Shown here one piece after another: positions 1-6,127 of a DNA stretch of 9,813 nucleotides. Position 1 is the stretch's first letter. Every line of letters begins with the position of its first letter. Source of the DNA: Robiginitomaculum sp. (lineage in GTDB: Bacteria; Pseudomonadota; Alphaproteobacteria; Caulobacterales; Maricaulaceae); contig JALSHM010000424.1 of assembly GCA_026982235.1 (NCBI GenBank), forward strand, positions 1-9,813, written 5' to 3'. The notes under the pieces are model-generated. The model was not told the origin of the DNA, did not search any database, and was given only the letters and a program-made list of their open reading frames with translations. The position numbers were made by a program, and so were the translations under genes.

Positions 1-210
1 GATTTGGCAATTAGGGAGGCCATTCATAAATATCTTACGGATTTTCCGGGTATTGGCCGTCCGTTCATGGTAAAAGGTGAGGCATTACGGGGTCTATTGG
101 TTATGGGCAGCCACTGGGTGATGTATTCATATGATGACAATTTTGTCTATATCCATCATATAATCGCGGCCAAAGAATTAACCGCGCGTAATGATAGGAA
201 AAGCGATTAG
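1..210 (+). CDS. RelE/ParE-family toxin, 3' part only
   Basis: The reading frame is open from base 1 to a TAG stop and encodes about 69 residues. It resembles the C-terminal two thirds of type II RelE/ParE toxins, which run to about 90-100 residues. The visible pattern is a helix, then FPGIGRP, then an LRGLLVMGSHWVMYSY strand pair, then VYIHHIIAAKEL, which matches the family's 'P-x-IGRP ... LR ... V/I-x-Y ... V-x-I-x-x-I/V' core. The N-terminus and any partner antitoxin gene would lie left of the window. An internal TTG at position 4 is open in frame, but the gene very probably starts outside. Members either cleave mRNA on the ribosome (RelE) or poison gyrase (ParE), and which one applies cannot be read from this fragment. 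prfC follows 38 nt later on the same strand. Whether the gene is intact is unknown. Confidence 0.72.
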   Translation, partial: DLAIREAIHKYLTDFPGIGRPFMVKGEALRGLLVMGSHWVMYSYDDNFVYIHHIIAAKELTARNDRKSD

Positions 211-248
211 TTCTTGTAAGGGCGGCGCTTGGCTCTTATGTCAGGCAC

Positions 249-1832
249 ATGACAAATTTAGCTGAACATCCTTCCAATACCCGCCGGGTTTTTGCGATTA
301 TATCTCACCCCGATGCGGGTAAGACCACTTTAACGGAAAACATGCTTTTGGCGGCTGGGGCTATTCATCAAGCCGGGCAGGTGGCCGCACGCGGCCAGCG
401 CAGACGCACCCAATCTGACTGGATGAAGATTGAGCAAGAGCGCGGGATTTCTGTGTCCTCATCTGTGATGACCTTCGAACATAGAGGGCTGGTGTTTAAT
501 TTATTGGATACACCGGGGCATGAAGATTTCTCCGAGGATACCTACCGCACCCTTACCGCCGCTGATTGTGCCGTTATGGTATTGGACGCGGCCAAAGGTA
601 TAGAGCCGCAGACCTTGAAACTGTTTGAAGTTTGCCGTTTGCGCGACATTCCTATTATCACATTTGTCAATAAGTTTGACCGCGAAGCCCGCGATGTGTT
701 TGAGACATTATCCGAGATTGAAGATAAATTGGCGCTCGACGTAGTGCCCATGCAATGGCCGTGCGCCAGTGGCCGTAGGTTTAAGGGCATGGTTGATCTG
801 GGCAATAATTTGTTTTTGCCGTTCAATGCGGATGGGGAACATGGTGCGCCTATGGAATTTGGTAGCGAAGACATGGCGGCCTTTATAGATGACCCTGAAT
901 TATGGGAGGAGTTTAGCGAAGAAGTAGATCTTGCCCGCGAATACGGTGCATTTAACGAACAGTCCTTTAATGAAGGCCATATGACCCCAGTTTATTTTGG
1001 CTCAGCCCTGAAAAAATTCGGCGTGTTACAGTTGATTGACGCTTTGGCGAAATACGCCCCAGGGCCGCAGGTTGAAAAATGTATAAAGAATGGGCAAGAA
1101 GCTACAGTCGCCCCGTCCGACAAAGCTGTTTCGGGTTTTGTGTTTAAGGTGCAAGCAAATATGGACCCAAATCACCGCGACCGGGTCGCGTTTTTACGGC
1201 TCAGTTCCGGCGTGTTTAAGCGCGGGATGAAGCTGAAAAATACGGAAAACAAAACCATTTCCGTCCACAACCCAATTTTATTTTTTGCCCAAGACAGGGA
1301 ATTGGCAGAGCGCGCCTATGCGGGGGATGTTATTGGTATCCCCAATCACGGCGTGCTGCGGGTAGGGGATAGTTTGTCGGAAAGCGGCAAGATTAAATTT
1401 GCCGGCATTCCAAATTTTGCGCCGGAGCTTTTGCGCCGCGCGCGGTTATCTGACCCGCTCAAGGCCAAGCATTTACGCAAGGCCTTAGAGAGCCTAGCAG
1501 AAGAGGGGGTTACGCAACTGTTCAAGCCTGCCATGGGTTCGGACATGATTGTCGGTGCGGTTGGATCGCTACAGATTGATGTCATGGCCGAGCGTATCAA
1601 AACGGAATACGGGCTAGAGGTGGTGTTTGAGCAAAGCATGTACCAAGTGGCGCGCTGGGTTGTTTCCGACGACGGGGCGGCTCTACAAGCTTTCATCAAT
1701 AAAAACCAAGGTGCTATTGCCGAAGACTTGGACGGCGCCCCGGTATTATTGGCAAAATCCCAATGGGACATCAGCTACGCAGCCGACAAAAACCCGAGCC
1801 TACGTTTCTTGAAAGTCAAAGAACGTAGTTAG
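249..1832 (+). CDS. prfC: Peptide chain release factor 3 (RF3)
   Basis: RF3 is a cytoplasmic translational GTPase that removes RF1/RF2 from the ribosome after peptide release. The protein has 527 residues, essentially the length of E. coli RF3 (529). The GTPase motifs are in order: the P-loop SHPDAGKT (residues 19-26), the switch I region around GISVSSS (66-72), DTPGH (87-91) and NKFD (141-144). An EF-Tu-like domain II follows (about 290-380, containing VFKVQANMDPNHRDRVAFLR), and then the RF3 C-terminal domain (LQIDVMAERIKTEYGLEV). The ATG at 249 gives the conserved N-terminus directly before the P-loop. It has no close Shine-Dalgarno sequence; the nearest purine run, AAGGG at 218-222, is too far upstream. 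Another ATG at 238 is out of frame. The gene converges on uvrB with 47 nt between the stops. No truncation or missing GTPase residue was seen. Confidence 0.97.
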   Translation: MTNLAEHPSNTRRVFAIISHPDAGKTTLTENMLLAAGAIHQAGQVAARGQRRRTQSDWMKIEQERGISVSSSVMTFEHRGLVFNLLDTPGHEDFSEDTYRTLTAADCAVMVLDAAKGIEPQTLKLFEVCRLRDIPIITFVNKFDREARDVFETLSEIEDKLALDVVPMQWPCASGRRFKGMVDLGNNLFLPFNADGEHGAPMEFGSEDMAAFIDDPELWEEFSEEVDLAREYGAFNEQSFNEGHMTPVYFGSALKKFGVLQLIDALAKYAPGPQVEKCIKNGQEATVAPSDKAVSGFVFKVQANMDPNHRDRVAFLRLSSGVFKRGMKLKNTENKTISVHNPILFFAQDRELAERAYAGDVIGIPNHGVLRVGDSLSESGKIKFAGIPNFAPELLRRARLSDPLKAKHLRKALESLAEEGVTQLFKPAMGSDMIVGAVGSLQIDVMAERIKTEYGLEVVFEQSMYQVARWVVSDDGAALQAFINKNQGAIAEDLDGAPVLLAKSQWDISYAADKNPSLRFLKVKERS

Positions 1833-1879
1833 GGGGTGTTAGTTGGATAACCGAGCAGTTGGTGGGAGTGTTTTGTTTG

Positions 1880-4030
1880 TCAATCTCCCTTCAGTCTGGC
1901 AATCTTGTCTCTTAGCGCTGCCGCCTCTTCAAATTCTAGATTTTCTGCGGCGATGAACATACGTTTTTCTAGGTCAGCTAGGACTGCACTTAAGTTCTCT
2001 CCAATAAACGCTACGCCGTCTTCGGCAACTTCACTAACATCCGAATGGGCGTATTTTTTCTTGAGCTGTCCGCTTGGTGTATAGCGGGCGGCTTCGTCTT
2101 TGATTTGGTCGGCGGCTCTTGTGTCGCCGACTATATCTGCAACTGCGGTGGTGACAGATATTGGGGTTATGCCGTGTTCCTTATTATAGGCGATTTGGAT
2201 TTTACGGCGGCGGTCGGTCTCGTCCATAGCGCGCTGCATGGAGCCGGTGATTTTATCGGCATAGAGAATAACTTTGGCCTCACTATTGCGGGCGGCACGA
2301 CCAATTGTTTGTATCATGGAGGTTTCCGAGCGCAAAAAACCCTCCTTGTCCGCATCCATAATGCCGACAAATGCGCATTCAGGAATATCGAGGCCTTCGC
2401 GTAAAAGGTTAATCCCGATCAGAACATCAAACACGCCAAGTCGTAAATCGCGGATAATGTCAATGCGTTCCAAAGTGTCGATATCCGAATGCATATAGCG
2501 CACTTTGATACCTTGGTCGTGCATATATTCAGTTAAGTCTTCGGCCATTTTTTTGGTCAAAGTCGTGACTAAAGAACGGTAGCCCTTTGCCGTCGTCTTG
2601 CGCACTTCGTCGATAACATCATCCACTTGCGACGCCCCGTCCTTGGCTACAGGGCGGACTTCAACAGGCGGGTCAATTAGCCCGGTGGGTCGGATGATTT
2701 GTTCGACAAACACCCCGCCCGTTTGATTAAGTTCCCACGGGCCTGGTGTGGCTGAGACAAATATGGATTGGGGGCGCATGGCGTCCCATTCTTCGTGGCG
2801 CAGCGGGCGGTTATCTATGCAAGACGGCAGGCGAAAGCCAAATTCCGCCAGCGTGGATTTTCGGTTCATATCGCCCTTGGACATGCCGCCAATTTGCGAC
2901 ACGCTCACATGGCTCTCATCCATAAATAGCAAGCAATTATCCGGTAAATACTCGAATAAAGTGGGCGGCGGCTCGCCGGGGTTTCGCCCGGTGAGATAAC
3001 GCGAATAGTTTTCAATCCCCGAGCAATGCCCGGCGGCGGCAATCATCTCTAAATCAAACTGGGTACGTTCGGACAGGCGTTGTGCTTCTAGGAGTTTACC
3101 CTCGGCTTCAAATTGTTTTAAGCGTTGATCCAACTCGATTTTTATCTTTTTGGCGGCGGACTGTAAGGTCGGGCGCGGTGTGACATAGTGGGAATTGGCA
3201 TAAATACGCACATGTTCCAATTTGCCTTGGCTCTTGCCCGTAAGCGGATCAAATTCGGTGATAGTATCGACCTCATCTCCGAAGAAATCTATCCGCCATG
3301 CCTGATCATCAAAATGCGCCGGGAAGATTTCGATGGTATCGCCACGCACCCGAAATGTGCCGCGTGCAAATGCAATATCATTGCGGGTATATTGCATAGC
3401 GACCAAATCCGCCATCAATTGGCGTGGGTCGAGAGCGTCACCAACCGCTACATCTGTCGTCATTTCCGTATAGGTCTCCACCGAGCCTATACCGTAAATA
3501 CATGATACAGATGCGACGATAATCACGTCGTCCCGCTCTAGCAAAGCCCGTGTTGCCGCGTGGCGCATACGGTCAATTTGTTCATTCACACTACTGTCTT
3601 TCTCGATGAATGTATCGGTGCGCGGGACGTAAGCTTCGGGTTGGTAATAATCATAATAGGACACAAAATATTCGACCGCATTGTCCGGAAAGAAGGCTTT
3701 AAACTCTCCGTATAACTGCGCCGCCAAGGTTTTGTTATGGGCCATAATCAGAGCCGGACGTTGGGTCTGCTCAATCACCTTGGCCATGGTATAGGTCTTG
3801 CCCGAACCCGTCACGCCGAGCAAAACCTGCTCCCGCTCCCCGTCATTTAGTCCCTTACAAAGCTCCGCAATCGCCTGGGGTTGATCGCCCTTAGGTTCAA
3901 ATGGGGACACTAAGCGAAACGCCTTGCCCCCGTCCATCTTCGCAGGCCGCTCAGGCCGGTGTGGCACCCATTTTTTCTGGAGCGCTTCAAAGGCGGCGGG
4001 CGCTTCGCGCATTTCAGATAGTTTTGTCAT
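1880..4030 (-). CDS. uvrB: UvrABC excinuclease subunit B
   Basis: UvrB is the DNA-damage verification helicase of nucleotide excision repair. It is loaded by UvrA and recruits UvrC. With the start I chose the protein has 716 residues, usual for alphaproteobacteria. Visible motifs are Walker A GVTGSGKT (residues 72-79), the damage-probing beta-hairpin YYDYYQPEAYVP (125-136), the Walker B-like MDESH (about 370-374), the motif VI region QTIGRAARN, and a C-terminal UVR domain that binds UvrC (last ~33 residues, with LEFEEAAALRDKIARLK). The frame stays open upstream to another ATG at 4099. I prefer the ATG at 4030 because the extra 23 residues look non-conserved and a candidate LexA box lies in that stretch (4062-4076). 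Neither start has a strong Shine-Dalgarno sequence. The toxin gene ends 72 nt upstream of the chosen start. Confidence 0.96.
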   Translation of the reverse strand: MTKLSEMREAPAAFEALQKKWVPHRPERPAKMDGGKAFRLVSPFEPKGDQPQAIAELCKGLNDGEREQVLLGVTGSGKTYTMAKVIEQTQRPALIMAHNKTLAAQLYGEFKAFFPDNAVEYFVSYYDYYQPEAYVPRTDTFIEKDSSVNEQIDRMRHAATRALLERDDVIIVASVSCIYGIGSVETYTEMTTDVAVGDALDPRQLMADLVAMQYTRNDIAFARGTFRVRGDTIEIFPAHFDDQAWRIDFFGDEVDTITEFDPLTGKSQGKLEHVRIYANSHYVTPRPTLQSAAKKIKIELDQRLKQFEAEGKLLEAQRLSERTQFDLEMIAAAGHCSGIENYSRYLTGRNPGEPPPTLFEYLPDNCLLFMDESHVSVSQIGGMSKGDMNRKSTLAEFGFRLPSCIDNRPLRHEEWDAMRPQSIFVSATPGPWELNQTGGVFVEQIIRPTGLIDPPVEVRPVAKDGASQVDDVIDEVRKTTAKGYRSLVTTLTKKMAEDLTEYMHDQGIKVRYMHSDIDTLERIDIIRDLRLGVFDVLIGINLLREGLDIPECAFVGIMDADKEGFLRSETSMIQTIGRAARNSEAKVILYADKITGSMQRAMDETDRRRKIQIAYNKEHGITPISVTTAVADIVGDTRAADQIKDEAARYTPSGQLKKKYAHSDVSEVAEDGVAFIGENLSAVLADLEKRMFIAAENLEFEEAAALRDKIARLKGD

Positions 4031-4061
4031 GGGGCTAAGATAGGCGGTTGAGCGCAGATTG

Positions 4062-4076
4062 CAACATAAAGGGAAC
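4062..4076 (-). promoter_or_regulatory. Candidate LexA (SOS) box upstream of uvrB
   Basis: On the minus strand the sequence reads GTTC-CCTTTAT-GTTG, starting 46 nt and ending 32 nt before the preferred uvrB start. The LexA box known in Alphaproteobacteria is the direct repeat GTTC-N7-GTTC, so seven of the eight defined bases match; the last C is G here. A one-mismatch match on either strand of this ~70-nt gap is expected by chance only about 4% of the time by my rough estimate. uvrB is a classical SOS gene, which raises the odds further. I do not see a convincing -35/-10 pair around it. The site supports the shorter uvrB start, because in the longer version it would be coding sequence. Confidence 0.5.
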
Positions 4077-4102
4077 ACAAGACAGGGGTCTGCTGACATG
4101 TT

Positions 4103-4489
4103 TTAGATTTTTGAGTGTAAAGTTTTTATGCCATATGTGTTGAAAATTTTGTCTGAAGTCATTACGCCCATATCGTGGACTTTCGCACTGGCAATAATGA
4201 TGCGGTCAAAGGGGTCTTTGTGATGATAGGGAAGTTCATTGACCAACAAGGTCACGGCTAAGTTAATATCAAGCATATTTATACCGTTTGCAGAGAGAAG
4301 CTGGACGGCACTTTTTACGTCGAAATCCAATTTGCCGAGGGAGCGCTTCAGCCCTAATTCCCAAACCGAAGCTACGCTTAAATAAAACAAATTTTCTGGA
4401 TTTTCAAATGCTTGCCGCGCTTGGGGTGTGAGAGTTGGCGCGTTGATAGCTATGTCAATAAAGGCACAACTATCCAATATCCATTTCAC
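4103..4489 (-). CDS. VapC-like PIN-domain toxin
   Basis: This is a 128-residue PIN-domain protein, the expected size for a VapC toxin, a metal-dependent ribonuclease that attacks RNA such as initiator tRNA or rRNA. The acidic active-site positions are present: D6 (in ILDSCAF), E44 (in SVWELGLK), D92/D95 (in KDPFDRIIIASA) and D113 (in VMTSDKIF). The SVWELGLKRSLGKLDF and HHKDPFDR stretches are typical of the subgroup paired with Phd/YefM antitoxins. Its ATG overlaps the antitoxin stop by 4 nt (ATGA, 4486-4489), a sign of coupled translation with the antitoxin made first. The stop is 72 nt before the preferred uvrB start and only 3 nt before the longer alternative. The toxin appears intact. Local GC is near 40% by eye, below its neighbours, which suits a horizontally acquired module. 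The RNA target cannot be read from the sequence. Confidence 0.9.
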   Translation of the reverse strand: MKWILDSCAFIDIAINAPTLTPQARQAFENPENLFYLSVASVWELGLKRSLGKLDFDVKSAVQLLSANGINMLDINLAVTLLVNELPYHHKDPFDRIIIASAKVHDMGVMTSDKIFNTYGIKTLHSKI

Positions 4490-4737
4490 GACGTGAAGCC
4501 TTCCATAGTCTCAGAATCGTGCGGGGCATCGACTTGTTCTTGGAGTTTCGGAACAGTCGTTAAAATCAAGTGCTTGCCAAAGCCAAGACTGCGTTTGTTT
4601 TTATCCTCATTGTAAGGAACAATTTTGGCAATAGGCTTGCCATATTTACCAATGATAATGCTGCCACCAGTATTACTGACTTTAGCAATTAAATCTGATA
4701 GGTGAGATTTTAAATGTGCAATATTTATCAATTCCAT
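4486..4737 (-). CDS. Phd/YefM-family antitoxin of the VapC pair
   Basis: This 83-residue protein has the usual antitoxin length. The N-terminal half is Phd/YefM-like: MELINIAHLKSHLSDLIAKV forms the DNA-binding/dimer helix region, and GGSIIIGKYGKPIAKIVPY (about residues 24-42) holds the conserved strand with the 'G-K-P-x-A-x-I-V' core. The C-terminal half is charged and probably disordered until it wraps the toxin. In the cell it should bind and silence the PIN toxin encoded next, and repress its own promoter, alone or with the toxin. The start is well set: AGGAG lies 6 nt before the ATG on the minus strand. The first 60 bases of the gene are very AT-rich (about 27% GC by eye), unlike the surrounding housekeeping genes. 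A 9-bp palindrome covers the start codon. Confidence 0.9.
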   Translation of the reverse strand: MELINIAHLKSHLSDLIAKVSNTGGSIIIGKYGKPIAKIVPYNEDKNKRSLGFGKHLILTTVPKLQEQVDAPHDSETMEGFTS

Positions 4738-4755
4738 AGCGTTCTCCTATGGAAT
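4731..4755 (-). repeat. Perfect 9-bp inverted repeat over the antitoxin start codon
   Basis: The arms ATTCCATAG (4731-4739) and CTATGGAAT (4747-4755) are exact reverse complements with a 7-nt spacer. The antitoxin ATG lies inside one arm and the Shine-Dalgarno sequence spans the other arm and the loop. As DNA this could be an operator for the antitoxin. As RNA it would fold into a hairpin that hides the ribosome binding site and start codon, provided transcription begins upstream of position 4755. The perfect arms are seen directly; the role is inferred. Confidence 0.6.
4744..4748 (-). promoter_or_regulatory. Shine-Dalgarno site of the antitoxin gene
   Basis: The minus strand reads AGGAG followed by AACGCT and then the antitoxin ATG, an ideal spacing of 6 nt. 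It is the strongest ribosome binding site in the window; the other genes have weak or no purine-rich sites. Part of it lies in the 5' arm and loop of the palindrome at 4731-4755. Confidence 0.8.
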
Positions 4756-4783
4756 ATATGGCACAATATCAGATGTTAGTCAA
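4753..4783 (-). promoter_or_regulatory. Candidate promoter of the toxin-antitoxin operon
   Basis: On the minus strand a near-consensus -35 TTGACT (4778-4783) is followed after 19 nt by TATATT (4753-4758), or after 17 nt by the weaker CATATA (4755-4760). This would place transcription start at about 4746-4748, leaving a leader of only ~10 nt. A competing extended -10 (TGA-TATTGT, 4763-4771) has no matching -35 but would give a longer leader. The intergenic region between the antitoxin and the end of the yggS-like gene is only 69 nt, so the promoter must be here unless the pair is read from yggS. Confidence 0.4.
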
Positions 4784-4806
4784 CTATTCATGACTAAGAT
4801 ATGACT
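4776..4806 (-). promoter_or_regulatory. Candidate operator: 7-bp inverted repeat plus a third half-site
   Basis: On the plus strand, TTAGTCA (4776-4782) and TGACTAA (4791-4797) form a perfect inverted repeat with an 8-nt spacer. One arm overlaps the candidate -35 box TTGACT. ATGACT occurs at 4790-4795 and again at 4801-4806, exactly 11 nt apart, about one helical turn, so there are three similar half-sites on one face of the DNA. This is the layout expected for autorepression by an antitoxin or toxin-antitoxin complex. The repeats are seen; binding is inferred. Confidence 0.45.
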
Positions 4807-5493
4807 CTAACCCCGCGCCCCAAATAGCGCACTGCCGACCCGTATATGGGTTGCGCCGAATTCTATGGCGGTTTCAAAATCACTGCTCATGCCCATGCTT
4901 AGTTTGCCTATGCCATTGCGTTTGGCGAGCTTGGCGAGAAGCGCAAAATGGGGGCCGGGGGCTTGGCCACTGATGAGGGTGCCTGCGGGCGGTATGCACA
5001 TGAGACCTGTCGGGTGCAGGTCGTAGGTTTGGCGCAGGGTTTTTATGAAAGTGTCTAGCTCGCTCGGTCGTATGCCGGATTTTTGTGGCTCTTCACCTGT
5101 ATTGACTTGGACGAAAATTTCTGGTGTGCGTCCGGTTTTATTCATGGCTTTGACCAAAGCTTTGGCGAGTTTTTCGCGGTCTAGGGTTTCTATGACGTCG
5201 AATAATGCACAAGCGGCGGCGGCTTTGTTGGTTTGCAAGGGGCCTATCATACGCAGTTGGATATTGGGGCGGGCATCAGAGAAGCGGTCTTGCCAGCGGG
5301 CTTGGGCTTCTTGGACTTTGTTTTCACCGAAGACTTTTTGGCCTATTGTCAGCATGTCCGCAATGCGACTATCTGGTTGCTGTTTGGATACGGCGGTCAG
5401 GCAAATATCGGCAGGCGAGCGCGATGCTCGCTTGGCGGCGGCGGCAATCCGGTCTAGGGTGGCAGCGTGTAAATTTTTTATATGGGTACTCAT
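4807..5493 (-). CDS. YggS-family pyridoxal phosphate homeostasis protein
   Basis: Members of the YggS/PROSC (PLPBP) family are single-domain TIM-barrel proteins that bind pyridoxal 5'-phosphate and keep free PLP and amino-acid pools balanced, with no known catalytic turnover. With the ATG at 5493 the protein has 228 residues, the normal length. The PLP lysine is K37 in LTAVSKQQP, followed by the family signature VFGENKVQEA (54-63). The MIGPLQTNKA segment, the VNTGEEPQKSG segment and the phosphate-binding C-terminus MGMSSDFETAIEFGATHIRVGSALFGARG-like region are all recognisable. The frame extends to a TTG at 5520, but the nine extra residues are not typical of the family. It diverges from the thiamine-synthase-like gene across a 91-nt gap. 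Its stop lies 69 nt upstream of the antitoxin start. Confidence 0.93.
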   Translation of the reverse strand: MSTHIKNLHAATLDRIAAAAKRASRSPADICLTAVSKQQPDSRIADMLTIGQKVFGENKVQEAQARWQDRFSDARPNIQLRMIGPLQTNKAAAACALFDVIETLDREKLAKALVKAMNKTGRTPEIFVQVNTGEEPQKSGIRPSELDTFIKTLRQTYDLHPTGLMCIPPAGTLISGQAPGPHFALLAKLAKRNGIGKLSMGMSSDFETAIEFGATHIRVGSALFGARG

Positions 5494-5520
5494 GGCTTGG
5501 ACATATACCGGAAATGACAA

Positions 5521-5555
5521 GCTCGCAAGAGCGGCGACGCGGCTTTATGCGTCGC
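5521..5555. repeat. Two adjacent short palindromes between divergent genes
   Basis: GCTC-GCAA-GAGC (5521-5532) is followed at once by GCGACGC (5534-5540), an 8-nt spacer and GCGTCGC (5549-5555), a perfect 7-bp inverted repeat. Both lie in the 91-nt region between the divergent yggS-like and ThiE/TenI-like genes. No T-run follows on either strand, so a terminator is unlikely. Operator or leader structure is possible. The region shows no recognisable THI-box (TPP riboswitch) core. Confidence 0.4.
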
Positions 5556-5584
5556 GTGTCCGTCCGTGCAAAATTTCGCCCTTG

Positions 5585-6127
5585 ATGTTTATGAGCGACC
5601 CGCAGCGCACGCCAGATATATTGCGCATAGCCCGGAATTTACCCGAAGGTACGGCGCTGATTTACCGCCATTTTGGGGCAGGGAATAGGGTCGGGATTGC
5701 AGAAGAACTTCGACAAATTGCATTTGCGCGAAACCTGCAATTCCTTATCGGGCAAGATGCGGATCTGGCCGCCCATATTGGTGCGGACGGGGTGCATTTG
5801 CCAGAGCGTGCATTGGGGCAAGGAGCGGGATTGCGGGCGCGTTACCCAGATTGGTTGCTAACGGGTGCGGCGCATTCGAAACAAGCTGTGAAGCATTGCG
5901 CGAAGAACAGATTAGATGTCGCCATTCTTTCGCCAATATTTCCCAGTGAAAGCAAGAGTGCAGATCAGCCTATAGGCGTGGAATTTTTGGCGGATATGGT
6001 CAAAACCATGCATATTCCTATCATGGCGCTGGGCGGTATTTCGGCGGTTACGGCAGCAGAGTTATATGCAATCGGCGCAGCTGGTATAGCGGGTGTTTCT
6101 ATGTTTGTGAGCGCATATGACCCGTAA
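5585..6127 (+). CDS. Short thiamine phosphate synthase / TenI-like protein
   Basis: This 180-residue TIM-barrel protein belongs to the ThiE/TenI family. ThiE joins HMP-pyrophosphate and thiazole phosphate to thiamine phosphate; TenI aromatises the thiazole. Family landmarks are ALIYRHFG (first barrel strands), FLIGQDADLAAHIGADGVHLPE, TGAAHSKQA, AILSPIFPSESK (the thiazole/phosphate loop), and IPIMALGGISAVTAAELYAIGAAGIAGVSMF. The usual ThiE length is ~210. The metal-ligand Asn-Asp pair before 'ADLA' reads Gly-Gln here, and HLGQxD has become HLPERAL, so classical ThiE activity is doubtful. The open frame continues far upstream only as an antisense shadow of the yggS-like gene. ATG 5585 is preferred, with ATG 5591 as the alternative, and neither has a clear Shine-Dalgarno. 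The 3' end overlaps rimI by 11 nt, suggesting one operon. Confidence 0.78.
   Translation: MFMSDPQRTPDILRIARNLPEGTALIYRHFGAGNRVGIAEELRQIAFARNLQFLIGQDADLAAHIGADGVHLPERALGQGAGLRARYPDWLLTGAAHSKQAVKHCAKNRLDVAILSPIFPSESKSADQPIGVEFLADMVKTMHIPIMALGGISAVTAAELYAIGAAGIAGVSMFVSAYDP

Noticed and set aside
1346..1771. 141-codon open frame antisense to prfC
   Set aside because: It is a shadow of the prfC coding frame without recognisable domain or ribosome binding site.
1833..1889. Possible bidirectional terminator between convergent prfC and uvrB
   Set aside because: The only pairing seen is GGGAG (1864-1868) with CTCCC (1885-1889) across a 16-nt loop that runs into uvrB; no strong stem plus T-run on either strand.
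4031..4099. Longer uvrB start with 23 extra N-terminal residues
   Set aside because: The extra residues are not UvrB-like, there is no ribosome binding site, and the candidate LexA box lies within it.
5494..5520. TTG start for the yggS-like gene
   Set aside because: It adds nine atypical residues; the ATG at 5493 gives the normal family N-terminus and length.
5045..5584. Upstream extension of the ThiE/TenI-like open frame (about 180 more residues)
   Set aside because: This part is antisense to the well-supported yggS-like gene and has no family resemblance; the ThiE-like similarity begins only after the ATG at 5585.
5494..5584. TPP riboswitch ahead of the ThiE/TenI-like gene
   Set aside because: The conserved THI-box core was not found, and the leader is too short for the full aptamer plus expression platform.
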